Shown: positions 56,413 to 64,000 of the stretch, piece by piece
How positions within the stretch are numbered: the stretch's first letter is position 1
Layout of the letters: each line of letters opens with the position of its first letter
Assembly: GCF_000816495.1 (NCBI RefSeq)
Contig: NZ_JXBK01000001.1
Coordinates: 438,714-502,713, forward strand
Length of the DNA: 64,000 bases
Reading direction: 5' to 3'
Origin: Acinetobacter harbinensis
GTDB taxonomy: Bacteria; Pseudomonadota; Gammaproteobacteria; Pseudomonadales; Moraxellaceae
Program-made: the position numbers and the translations under genes
Notes under the pieces: model-generated
The model's input: the letters and a program-made list of their open reading frames with translations, nothing else
Databases searched by the model: none
Told to the model about the DNA's origin: nothing

Positions 56413-57450
56413 ATGCATTTTAACGGAAAAATTCTACTAATTACAGGTGGCACTGGCTCATTTGGTAACGCAGTGCTAAAGCGCTTTTTAAATACTGATA
56501 TTGCTGAAATCCGTATTTTTAGCCGTGATGAAAAGAAACAAGATGATATGCGTAAGAAGTATCAATCATCCAAGCTTAAATTCTATATTGGCGATGTACG
56601 CGATTATAACAGTATATTAAATGCTACCCGTGGTGTTGATTATATTTATCATGCGGCTGCACTCAAACAAGTACCGTCTTGTGAATTTCATCCTATGGAA
56701 GCCGTAAAGACAAATGTTTTGGGTACAGAAAATATGTTGGAAGCGGCTATTCAAAATCGAGTAAAACGTATTGTATGTTTAAGTACAGATAAAGCCGTGT
56801 ATCCGATTAATGCAATGGGCATCTCTAAAGCGATGATGGAAAAAGTCATTGTTGCCAAATCTAGGAATTTAGAAGGTTTGGATACCGTTATTAGCTGTAC
56901 ACGTTATGGTAACGTGATGGCATCACGCGGTTCAGTGATCCCTTTATTTGTCGATCAAATTCGTCAAGGAAAACCCTTGACCATTACAGATCCCAATATG
57001 ACTCGTTTTATGATGACACTGGAGGATGCAGTAGATTTAGTGCTGTATGCATTTGAACATGGTCAAAATGGCGATATTTTTGTACAAAAGGCACCTGCTG
57101 CTACCATTGAAGTACTTGCTCAAGCCTTAAAAGAACTGATTCAGTTACCTGAGCATCCAATTTCTATTATGGGAACGCGTCATGGTGAAAAAGCCTATGA
57201 AGCCTTGCTCAGTCGTGAAGAAGTAGTGGTTGCCATTGACCATGGCGAATATTTTCAAGTGCCCGCCGATCAGCGTGATTTGAATTATGAAAAGTACGTT
57301 GAGGAAGGTGATTTAGAAATCACACAATTTGAAGATTATAACTCGCATAATACAACGCGCTTAGATATTGAAGGTATGAAGAAACTATTGCTTAAACTTA
57401 ATTTTGTGCGTGCCTTAACCCAAGGTCAATATATAGACCCAGAGGCATAA
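56413..57450 (+). CDS. fnlA: UDP-GlcNAc 4,6-dehydratase/5-epimerase FnlA (WbjB/CapE)
   Basis: FnlA starts UDP-L-FucNAc synthesis from UDP-GlcNAc. The 345-residue short-chain dehydrogenase has the NAD loop LLITGGTGSFGNAVL and the LSTDKAVYPINAMGISK active-site segment, in which Met replaces the usual Tyr of YxxxK, as in CapE and FlaA1. The C-terminal region after RHGEKAYEALL is typical of WbjB/CapE. fnlB follows two bases after its stop, so fnlABC form one unit. Confidence 0.95.
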   Translation: MHFNGKILLITGGTGSFGNAVLKRFLNTDIAEIRIFSRDEKKQDDMRKKYQSSKLKFYIGDVRDYNSILNATRGVDYIYHAAALKQVPSCEFHPMEAVKTNVLGTENMLEAAIQNRVKRIVCLSTDKAVYPINAMGISKAMMEKVIVAKSRNLEGLDTVISCTRYGNVMASRGSVIPLFVDQIRQGKPLTITDPNMTRFMMTLEDAVDLVLYAFEHGQNGDIFVQKAPAATIEVLAQALKELIQLPEHPISIMGTRHGEKAYEALLSREEVVVAIDHGEYFQVPADQRDLNYEKYVEEGDLEITQFEDYNSHNTTRLDIEGMKKLLLKLNFVRALTQGQYIDPEA

Positions 57451-57452
57451 GC

Positions 57453-58565
57453 ATGAATGTTTTAGTTACAGGTTCAAATGGCTTTATTGCTAAAAATTTA
57501 ATTCAATTTTTAGCTGAAAAAGCAGATGTTAATGTTCTGCCTTACAACAAAGAATCCACTCCACAAGATTTAGAGCAAGCGGTTATTAATGCAGATTGGA
57601 TTGTGCATTTGGCGGGGGTAAACCGTCCCTTAAATGATCAAGAATTTATAGACGGTAATACGACCTTAACTCAGCATATCGCTGATATTTTAAAGTCTAC
57701 CAAAAAAACCACGCCAATTATTTTATCGTCCTCTATTCAGGCCGAGCGTGATAACGTCTACGGACAAAGTAAATTGGGCGGTGAGCAAGCCTTACTTGAG
57801 TTAAATCAAGCTCAAGCTAATCCAGTGTATATCTGCCGCTTAGCCAACGTGTTTGGTAAGTGGTCGCGCCCAAACTATAATTCTGCGGTGGCAACCTTTT
57901 GTTATAACGTCGCTAATGACTTACCTATTCAGATCAATGATCCAAGTGCGATGATCCGCTTGGTCTATATCGATGATGTGGTTGAAACGTTTTGGAATAT
58001 GCTACAAGGCAGCTTTATACCACAGCAACAATTTATGATTGAACCTGAATATCAAATTAGCGTTGGCGATTTAGCCAATACTTTAAATGAGTTCAAAAAA
58101 TCACGTGACAGTTTAATCACTGCGCCAGTGGGCACAGGGTTAATACGTGCTTTATATTCCACTTATTTAAGCTTTTTGAAGCCGGCACAATTTGATTATA
58201 GCGTGCCGAAATATGGTGATGAGCGCGGTGTGTTTGTCGAAATGCTTAAAACGCCTAATGCGGGTCAATTTTCTTATTTTACCGCACATGCTGGTATTAC
58301 TCGTGGTGGACATTATCACCACAGTAAAACTGAAAAGTTTTTAGTCATTAAAGGTAAGGCACTGTTTAAGTTCAAACACATCATCACAGGTGAGTTTTAT
58401 CAGTTAGAAACTTGCGGCGATGAGCCAAGAATTGTGGAAACAGTACCCGGTTGGACGCATGATATTACCAACATTGGTACGAATGAAATGGTGGTGATGT
58501 TGTGGGCCAATGAAATTTTTGACCGTGAAAAACCTGATACCTATGCGATGCCTTTAACAAATTAA
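57453..58565 (+). CDS. fnlB: UDP-2-acetamido-2,6-dideoxy-hexulose reductase FnlB (WbjC/CapF)
   Basis: FnlB reduces the FnlA product in the second step of UDP-L-FucNAc synthesis. The 370-residue protein has an N-terminal Rossmann reductase (VLVTGSNGFIAKNLI, SSSIQAERDNVYGQSK with the Tyr-Lys pair). The C-terminal cupin domain has a metal-type motif (GGHYHHSKTEKF, later PGWTHDI); CapF needs both for its epimerase and reductase activities. Length and both active sites are complete. Confidence 0.95.
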   Translation: MNVLVTGSNGFIAKNLIQFLAEKADVNVLPYNKESTPQDLEQAVINADWIVHLAGVNRPLNDQEFIDGNTTLTQHIADILKSTKKTTPIILSSSIQAERDNVYGQSKLGGEQALLELNQAQANPVYICRLANVFGKWSRPNYNSAVATFCYNVANDLPIQINDPSAMIRLVYIDDVVETFWNMLQGSFIPQQQFMIEPEYQISVGDLANTLNEFKKSRDSLITAPVGTGLIRALYSTYLSFLKPAQFDYSVPKYGDERGVFVEMLKTPNAGQFSYFTAHAGITRGGHYHHSKTEKFLVIKGKALFKFKHIITGEFYQLETCGDEPRIVETVPGWTHDITNIGTNEMVVMLWANEIFDREKPDTYAMPLTN

Positions 58566-58576
58566 GAGTAAAAATT

Positions 58577-59707
58577 GTGAAAAAATTAAAATTAATGACG
58601 GTAGTCGGTACACGTCCAGAAATTATTCGTTTATCTCGCGTGATGGCAGCATGTGATACCTATTTTGATCATGTGATTATGCATACCGGTCAAAACTATG
58701 ACTATGAACTCAATGAAATTTTCTTTACTGACTTGGGTATTCGTAAGCCGGATCATTTTTTAAATGCCGCTGGCACCACAGGTGCGGAAACCATTGGCAA
58801 TGTCATCATTGGTGTTGATAAGGTTTTAGAGGAAGTGCAGCCAGAAGCATTGCTAGTACTTGGCGATACCAACAGCTGCATGGCCGTTATCCCAGCCAAG
58901 CGTCGTAAAATTCCAACCTTTCATATGGAAGCAGGAAATCGCTGTTTTGATATGCGTGTGCCGGAAGAAATTAACCGTCGTATTGTGGACCATACCGCAG
59001 ACCTGAACTTAACTTATAGCACCATTGCACGTGACTACTTGCTAGCAGAAGGCTTACCCGCTGATTTGGTCATTAAGACCGGTAGTCCCATGTTTGAGGT
59101 ATTAAATTACTATAAAGCAAAGATCGAAGCGTCTGATGTATTAGCACGTTTAGGCTTAAAAGAACATGAGTACTTTATTGTCAGTGCACATCGTGAAGAA
59201 AATATTAACTCAGATCAAAACTTTTTAGATTTGATTGAAATGCTGAATGCGGTGGCAGAAAAATATCAGTTTCCGGTTATTGTTTCCACACATCCACGTA
59301 CGCGCAACCGTATTGAACAGCTAAATATTAAGTTTCATCCTTTAATTCAGCTATTAAAACCACTTGGATTTAGTGATTATAATAAATTGCAACTCTCTGC
59401 AAAAGCAGCTTTATCTGATAGTGGCACAATTAACGAAGAATCTTCAATTTTAAACTTTCCTGCATTAAATTTACGTCAAGCACATGAGCGTCCAGAAGGG
59501 ATGGAAGAAGCTGCGGTGATGATGGTGGGCTTAACTGCTGAGCGGACTTTACAAGGCTTAGAGATTTTAGACTCACAGCCGCGTGGTGAAGAACGTTTAT
59601 TACGTTTGGTCGCTGATTATAGTATGCCAAATGTCAGTGAAAAGATGGCGCGTATTATTTTAAGTTATACCGACTATGTTAACCGAGTAGTTTGGAAGAA
59701 GTACTGA
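58577..59707 (+). CDS. fnlC: UDP-N-acetyl-L-fucosamine synthase FnlC (C2 epimerase, WbjD/CapG)
   Basis: FnlC epimerises C2 to give UDP-L-FucNAc. The 376-residue GT-B-fold protein matches the WecB/CapG group: TVVGTRPEIIRLSRVM, MHTGQNYDYELNEIFF, VLGDTNSCMA, HMEAGNRCFDMRVPEEINR and SDSGTINEESSIL. The start codon is GTG. With fnlA and fnlB it forms the complete L-FucNAc pathway, which predicts that the capsule contains L-FucNAc. Confidence 0.95.
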   Translation: MKKLKLMTVVGTRPEIIRLSRVMAACDTYFDHVIMHTGQNYDYELNEIFFTDLGIRKPDHFLNAAGTTGAETIGNVIIGVDKVLEEVQPEALLVLGDTNSCMAVIPAKRRKIPTFHMEAGNRCFDMRVPEEINRRIVDHTADLNLTYSTIARDYLLAEGLPADLVIKTGSPMFEVLNYYKAKIEASDVLARLGLKEHEYFIVSAHREENINSDQNFLDLIEMLNAVAEKYQFPVIVSTHPRTRNRIEQLNIKFHPLIQLLKPLGFSDYNKLQLSAKAALSDSGTINEESSILNFPALNLRQAHERPEGMEEAAVMMVGLTAERTLQGLEILDSQPRGEERLLRLVADYSMPNVSEKMARIILSYTDYVNRVVWKKY

Positions 59708-59721
59708 GTTAAGGGTGAGCT

Positions 59722-60906
59722 ATGAACAACAAGGTCTATTTAGTCACAGAATATTATCATGAGAGTCAGAATACGACAGGATACTTACTTGGCAAAGTAT
59801 ATAATTTTTTAAATATGCAGAGCGATATAGATCTGGTCTTAATTGCTAAAGAGGATAAAAATAGTCCTTGTTATAGTAATGCCCATTACATTAAGGCTAT
59901 AAGCCCAAATAAAACCAGTTTGCTGAAAAGATTGATTTATGAGTTTATGATTTCATTCTATTTTTTCGTTTCCATCATGAAAAATGTAGAAAAAAAAAGT
60001 ATAGTTTTTACTGGTACTACACCAATTTTTTTACTTATAGTTTTATTTTTTACCAAGAAATTTTTAAAGTTTAAATGGATTTTATTAGTACATGATGTCT
60101 TTCCAGAGAACTTAGTTGCTGCAAAGGTTTTAAAGCAAGGAAGTATGGTTTATAAAATTCTTAAAAGGTTTTTTGATGTTATTTATACCAGTGCAGATGA
60201 AGTTATTGTTATTGGTAAGGATATGGAAAAGTTGGTTCATTCCAAAACTCACAAGAACAATATTAGTGTTATTCAAAATTGGATTGATTACTCCGACATT
60301 AATGTAGAACCAAAAAATGACAACTCTATTCTGAAAGAGCTTAATTGGTTAGACATGCATACTACAATATTTCAGTTTTTTGGTAATATCGGACGTGTTC
60401 AAGGTGTGGATGTTATTTTAGATGCTATTAAGAACATGGAGTATTCGCATCTTGCAAAATTTATCTTCATAGGTGATGGCGCATATGTTGAAAAACTTAA
60501 AATACAAATTAAAAGCTTGAATCTAGATAATGTTTTTTATTATGGTGCTTTAGATCAGTCCCAAAAATCGATTGGCTTAAATGCATGTGATGTTGCATTG
60601 GTTACATTAGCAGAGGGAATGCTCGGCTTAGGTGTGCCGAGTAAATCGTACTTCTCAATGGCTGCTAACAAACCTATTTTAGCAATCATGGAATATGAGT
60701 CTGAAGTTTCGCATATGCTGAAAACTCATAATATTGGTTGGGTTGTTCAGCCAAATAATATTCATGCTTTAACCAATAAGTTAGATGAAATTGTTCAAAA
60801 AAATAATGTTTATGGATTTAATTCACCACGCGAAGTTCTAAAAAAATATTATGCTGAACCTGTTGCTATGCAAAATATCTTAGAAATTATTAGAAAACTT
60901 AACTAA
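59722..60906 (+). CDS. WbuB-like glycosyltransferase, candidate L-FucNAc transferase
   Basis: The 394-residue GT4-type protein has the features of WbuB, which follows fnlABC in other loci and transfers L-FucNAc: LVTEYYHESQNTTGYLLG, a central hydrophobic pair (IVFTGTTPIFLLIVLFF), WILLVHDVFPEN, and a C-terminal site FGNIGRVQGVD with EGMLGLGVPSKSYFSMAANK. Position directly after fnlC supports the same donor. It is likely membrane-associated. Confidence 0.85.
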   Translation: MNNKVYLVTEYYHESQNTTGYLLGKVYNFLNMQSDIDLVLIAKEDKNSPCYSNAHYIKAISPNKTSLLKRLIYEFMISFYFFVSIMKNVEKKSIVFTGTTPIFLLIVLFFTKKFLKFKWILLVHDVFPENLVAAKVLKQGSMVYKILKRFFDVIYTSADEVIVIGKDMEKLVHSKTHKNNISVIQNWIDYSDINVEPKNDNSILKELNWLDMHTTIFQFFGNIGRVQGVDVILDAIKNMEYSHLAKFIFIGDGAYVEKLKIQIKSLNLDNVFYYGALDQSQKSIGLNACDVALVTLAEGMLGLGVPSKSYFSMAANKPILAIMEYESEVSHMLKTHNIGWVVQPNNIHALTNKLDEIVQKNNVYGFNSPREVLKKYYAEPVAMQNILEIIRKLN

Positions 60907-60919
60907 TGGTAGAATTAAC

Positions 60920-61861
60920 GTGAAAATACTAATCACAGGCAGTAACGGATTCTTAGGTCAATATTTATGTCAGTTTCTGGCTGAAAAAAACTATTCAATT
61001 TTGGCACAAACACGTAAAGCTCAAACATTTGCTCTTCCTAATATAAGCAATATCAATTTTGACTTAAATGATAACTTGGACAATGTCAACCTTTACCAAG
61101 TTGAAGTTATCATTCACTGTGCAGGTCGTGCGCATATTATGAATGAAACCGCTGAATCGCCTTTAACCGCATATCGTCAAACTAACGTACAAGGTACTTT
61201 AAACCTTGCACAAAAGGCGGTAGAAAGTGGTGTAAAGCGTTTCATTTATTTGAGTAGTATAAAAGTGAATGGCGAAGAAACACGAGAAACTCCATTTAAG
61301 CCTGATGATTTATTTAAATCGAATGATCCTTATGGATTATCTAAATACGAGGCTGAACAGGCTTTGCTTAAACTCTCTGAACAAACCGGACTAGAAGTTG
61401 TCATTATTCGTCCTGTTCTTATTTACGGACCAAATGTTAAAGCCAATTTTAAAAGTATGGCGGCATTAGCTAGTAAAAAACTGCCTTTGCCAATAGGCTG
61501 CCTAGGCAATAAACGTAGTATGGTGAGTGTTTATAACTTAGCTGATTTTATTCATACTTGTATGAGACATCCGAATGCTAATGGTGAAGTATTTCTCTCT
61601 AGTGACCAAGAAGATATTTCAGTCAAACAATTATTTGAAAAGTTAGCCTACTATCAAAATAACAAATTACTGATGATACCTGTGCCTAAAAGTCTGATTA
61701 GCCTGCTAGCAAGTTTAGTAGGGAAAAAAGCAGTCGCGTCACGTTTATGTTCAGAGTTGGTGGTAGATACATCAAAAAATACTAAACTTTTAGATTGGAC
61801 AGCACCTTATAGCGTTGATGCAAGTCTAGAAAAAATGTTTAACACAACTCATAAAAATTGA
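60920..61861 (+). CDS. UDP-4-keto-6-deoxy-HexNAc 4-reductase (Fnr/Qnr/WbpV-like)
   Basis: The 313-residue extended short-chain dehydrogenase has the NAD(P) loop ILITGSNGFLGQYL, IIHCAGRAHIM, YLSSIKVNGE, and the catalytic PYGLSKYEAEQ. This is the WbpV-type group that reduces the 4-keto sugar made by Gdr to UDP-D-QuiNAc or UDP-D-FucNAc; in A. baumannii loci these are called qnr and fnr. Which epimer is made cannot be told by eye. The start is GTG. It is grouped with the initiating transferase and gdr, which use the same sugar. Confidence 0.85.
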   Translation: MKILITGSNGFLGQYLCQFLAEKNYSILAQTRKAQTFALPNISNINFDLNDNLDNVNLYQVEVIIHCAGRAHIMNETAESPLTAYRQTNVQGTLNLAQKAVESGVKRFIYLSSIKVNGEETRETPFKPDDLFKSNDPYGLSKYEAEQALLKLSEQTGLEVVIIRPVLIYGPNVKANFKSMAALASKKLPLPIGCLGNKRSMVSVYNLADFIHTCMRHPNANGEVFLSSDQEDISVKQLFEKLAYYQNNKLLMIPVPKSLISLLASLVGKKAVASRLCSELVVDTSKNTKLLDWTAPYSVDASLEKMFNTTHKN

Positions 61862-61875
61862 GATTAGTCATAGAT

Positions 61876-62886
61876 ATGTCCATTCTATTCATCTTTATTT
61901 TCTTTATACTTGCGTTTGCTTTGACTTATTTCATGCGAACTTATGCCTTAAAGAAAAACATCATAGATAACCCCAATGAACGTAGTTCCCATAGTATTCC
62001 TACCCCACGTGGTGGTGGCGTTGCTGTAGTCATCAGTTATCTTTTGGCGCTTGGATTACTCATCTATTCAAATGATATATCTGTGCATATAGGTGTGACT
62101 GTTATAGCCGCAGGTTTTATTATTGCCTTATTGGGCTTTTTGGATGATCACGGCCATATTAACTCTATGCTGCGTTTAGCCATCCATTTCATGGTTGCAA
62201 TCGGTGTTGTCATCAGTTTGGGTGGCTTTGCTGAAGTCGCAATTCTAAACGGTATACAGCTGGGCTTTTTTGCCAATATTATTGCAGTCCTATTTTTAGT
62301 TTGGTTGCTTAATTTATATAACTTTATGGATGGTATTAATGGCATTGCCAGTACAGAAGTTATTACATCAACTATCAGTATGGCAATAATCTATTTGGTG
62401 CTAAATCATATTGTTGATGAAAAATCACTGATTTTATTGGCAGCTTGTGCATTTGGATTTTTATTGTGGAATTTCCCGAAAGCTAAAATATTTATGGGAG
62501 ATGCCTGTAGTGGCTTTCTAGGACTTATTCTGGGAATTTTTGCACTGATCGCATTAAAAGTCGATATTGCTTTATTTTGTGCTTGGCTCATTTGTTTAGG
62601 GGTTTTTATTGTAGATGCCACTTTTACCTTAATCCGTCGAGTCGTCACAGGGCATAAAATGTACGATGCGCATCGTAGTCATACCTATCAAATTTTATCA
62701 CGTCACTTCAATAGCCATACGCCCGTAACCCTAGCTGTCGCAGCGATCAATATTTTTTGGCTGTTGCCAACCGCCTATTTTGTGGCAACGCAAAATTACG
62801 CTTATCCAGAATTGGGAATTTTAATTGCCTATCTACCTTTAATTATTTTAGCGATTAAATTTAAAGCAGGTCATCCAGATGCTTAA
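61876..62886 (+). CDS. itrB: Initiating sugar-1-phosphate transferase, ItrB/WecA family
   Basis: This polyprenyl-phosphate sugar-1-P transferase loads the first sugar onto undecaprenyl phosphate. The 336-residue protein has about 10-11 membrane segments and the MraY/WecA motifs: SSHSIPTPRGGG, FLDDHGHI (Asp pair), NFMDGINGIA, FMGDACSGFLG and DAHRSHTYQIL. In A. baumannii, ItrB members start with D-FucNAc or D-QuiNAc, consistent with the adjacent reductase and gdr. The start is uncertain: ATG 61876 or TTG 61858; neither has a strong ribosome site. Confidence 0.88.
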   Translation: MSILFIFIFFILAFALTYFMRTYALKKNIIDNPNERSSHSIPTPRGGGVAVVISYLLALGLLIYSNDISVHIGVTVIAAGFIIALLGFLDDHGHINSMLRLAIHFMVAIGVVISLGGFAEVAILNGIQLGFFANIIAVLFLVWLLNLYNFMDGINGIASTEVITSTISMAIIYLVLNHIVDEKSLILLAACAFGFLLWNFPKAKIFMGDACSGFLGLILGIFALIALKVDIALFCAWLICLGVFIVDATFTLIRRVVTGHKMYDAHRSHTYQILSRHFNSHTPVTLAVAAINIFWLLPTAYFVATQNYAYPELGILIAYLPLIILAIKFKAGHPDA

Positions 62887-63403
62887 ACCGATATTGTTAA
62901 TTTTAGGTGCGGGAGGGCATGGACGCTCCGTTGCCGAAAGCGCTAAGCTATCAGGTAAATGGTCAGATATTATTTTTGCAGATGATAGTTGGCCGATTCA
63001 TACCAGTGTCGCTGAATATAAGATTATTTGTGATATTCAAGGCCTAGATACATTAGAGATTGACAATCTTTTTGCTATAGCTGCGGTGGGTAATAATCAA
63101 CGACGCGAACAGTGGCATAGCCGTTTAGCCGCATTAAATATTGCTCAAGCCAGTATTATTCATCCACATGCAATTATTAGTCCTACTGCACGTATCGGGC
63201 AGGGTGTTGCGATTATGGCAGGCTGTGTTGTGGGTACAAATACCAATATTGCTGATGGTGTCATTCTTAATATAGGTACATTAATAGATCATGATGTATC
63301 TGTTGAAAAGTATGCGCATCTAAGTGTCGGGGTTAAAGTTGTTGGCGGCAAAGACATCACTGAATATTCTTTTTTAGAGGTGGGCAGTATCATTGCTCAT
63401 TAA
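62879..63403 (+). CDS. PglD-like sugar O/N-acetyltransferase, short C-terminus
   Basis: The 174-residue protein has the PglD N-terminal Rossmann-like half (LLILGAGGHGRSVAES) and a left-handed beta-helix of hexapeptide repeats (ARIGQGVAIMAGCVVGTNTN), including the catalytic His segment LIDHDVSVEKYAHLSVG. It stops at EVGSIIAH, about 25-40 residues before relatives usually end, so the last coils that help bind acetyl-CoA are missing. It may be trimmed but functional, or inactive. Its start overlaps the previous gene by eight bases. It would acetylate an amino or hydroxy group of a capsule sugar. Confidence 0.75.
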   Translation: MLKPILLILGAGGHGRSVAESAKLSGKWSDIIFADDSWPIHTSVAEYKIICDIQGLDTLEIDNLFAIAAVGNNQRREQWHSRLAALNIAQASIIHPHAIISPTARIGQGVAIMAGCVVGTNTNIADGVILNIGTLIDHDVSVEKYAHLSVGVKVVGGKDITEYSFLEVGSIIAH

Positions 63404-63485
63404 ATTGAAATGAATATCGTACTCATGCTATTAATTTGTAGTGTATAAAATCTCAGTATCCATGCATAGAAGCAAGAAGGTTTGT

Positions 63486-64000
63486 GTGAAATCAACAATT
63501 ATTCAATTGGTCGAATCTCCTCGATGGTCAAAATTAGTCTTTCTCATTCTTCTTGACTTTTGTATTTTTCCTGTACTGATTTGGCTGTGTTATGCCTTAC
63601 GTCAATTTGATTTAGGCGCAGACGTGGTACCCAACATCGCCTTTGGTTCACTCTGGGTCAGTGGCATTGCGGTACTTTCCTTATTGCTCTGTGGCGTTTA
63701 TCGTTTTATTGTTCGTACCTATAATGAAGTCTTTATGGTGAAGTTGGGACTGGCCACCTTGCTGAGCGTGGTGGGGCTGTATGCCTTGGCATACTTCAGT
63801 TATGCGTTTATTCCGACCTCTATTCCCTTGATGTTTGGCTTTTTTATGTTTGCTTGGGTGTGGTTTAGCCGTGGCTTTATCCGCTTTTTGGTGCACTCTT
63901 ACTTACATGCGGATATTCATAAAAAACGTGTCGCTATTTATGGTGCGGGTTATGCCGGCCAGCAAGTGGCGGCGGCATTGTCTCGTTCAGACGAACACTT
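63486..64000 (+). CDS. gdr: UDP-GlcNAc 4,6-dehydratase Gdr (CapD/PglF/WbpM family), 3' end outside window
   Basis: Only the first 171 residues are present. They show the four membrane segments typical of the family (LVFLILLDFCIFPVLIWL, LWVSGIAVLSLLLCGVYRF, LATLLSVVGLYALAYFSY, MFGFFMFAWVWFSRGF) and the start of the first nucleotide domain (VAIYGAGYAGQQVAAAL). The start is a GTG, five bases after AGAAGG. Gdr makes the UDP-4-keto-6-deoxy-GlcNAc used by the reductase encoded upstream. It usually sits near the right end of the variable part of Acinetobacter K loci. Confidence 0.9.
   Translation, partial: MKSTIIQLVESPRWSKLVFLILLDFCIFPVLIWLCYALRQFDLGADVVPNIAFGSLWVSGIAVLSLLLCGVYRFIVRTYNEVFMVKLGLATLLSVVGLYALAYFSYAFIPTSIPLMFGFFMFAWVWFSRGFIRFLVHSYLHADIHKKRVAIYGAGYAGQQVAAALSRSDEH

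Noticed and set aside
56413-57450. Missing catalytic Tyr in FnlA as a sign of inactivation
   Set aside because: Met in place of Tyr in this segment is normal for the CapE/FlaA1 group of dehydratases.

Overview
The window is chromosomal DNA of a gammaproteobacterium that is almost certainly an Acinetobacter, probably not A. baumannii itself. The base composition is moderately AT-rich. The adjacent FKBP genes fklB and fkpA lead into a wzc-wzb-wza export module that diverges from a gna-first capsule (K) gene block, which is the known Acinetobacter K-locus arrangement. dnaJ lies beside dapB and away from dnaK. This taxonomic call is inference from gene content and order; no rRNA or tRNA gene is present in the window.

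Layout. (1) 1-10.1 kb: three consecutive surface-protein genes. A 5'-truncated DUF11-type repeat protein is followed by a 2003-residue protein that joins secreted repeats to a probable outer-membrane beta-barrel, then a 958-residue repeat protein. (2) 10.1-39.4 kb: ordinary core genome. It holds fmt-rsmB, an 866-bp gene-poor stretch with coding debris, ilvD, a thioredoxin-fold protein and chorismate mutase, a leaderless CHAP protein, a RutG-like permease, ppc, a TetR regulator divergent from a two-gene RND efflux operon, dnaJ with a heat-shock-type promoter, dapB, a START protein, a MocR regulator, an Ahr-like alcohol dehydrogenase, tag, an M23 lipoprotein, mutY, a HIT protein, a dienelactone hydrolase and two FKBP isomerases. 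(3) 39.5-41.4 kb: a complete-looking IS605-type element with divergent tnpA and tnpB and recognisable ends. (4) 41.6 kb to the end: the capsule locus. The export genes wza-wzb-wzc run leftward. Sugar synthesis, assembly and transfer genes run rightward from gna and leave the window inside gdr.

Capsule logic. fnlA-fnlB-fnlC make UDP-L-FucNAc. gdr and an fnr/qnr-type reductase make UDP-D-FucNAc or UDP-D-QuiNAc, and an ItrB/WecA-type enzyme places the first sugar on the lipid carrier. Gna makes a UDP-HexNAc uronate. Three GT4 enzymes and one GT42-like enzyme extend the unit, a very hydrophobic protein is the Wzy candidate, and Wza/Wzb/Wzc export the polymer. No Wzx flippase is visible; a PglK-like ABC transporter is the only flippase candidate.

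The most unusual block is 47.06-51.83 kb, four overlapping genes. They encode the PglK-like transporter, a DRE-TIM (HMGL-like) aldolase fused to a second Rossmann-like domain, a CMP-acylneuraminate-type cytidylyltransferase and a HAD phosphatase. There is no NeuB/KdsA-type PEP-dependent synthase. I propose that the cassette builds and CMP-activates a 3-deoxy-ulosonic acid through a pyruvate-type aldolase, with the GT42-like protein just downstream as its transferase. That is inference from motifs and gene order, not an established pathway.
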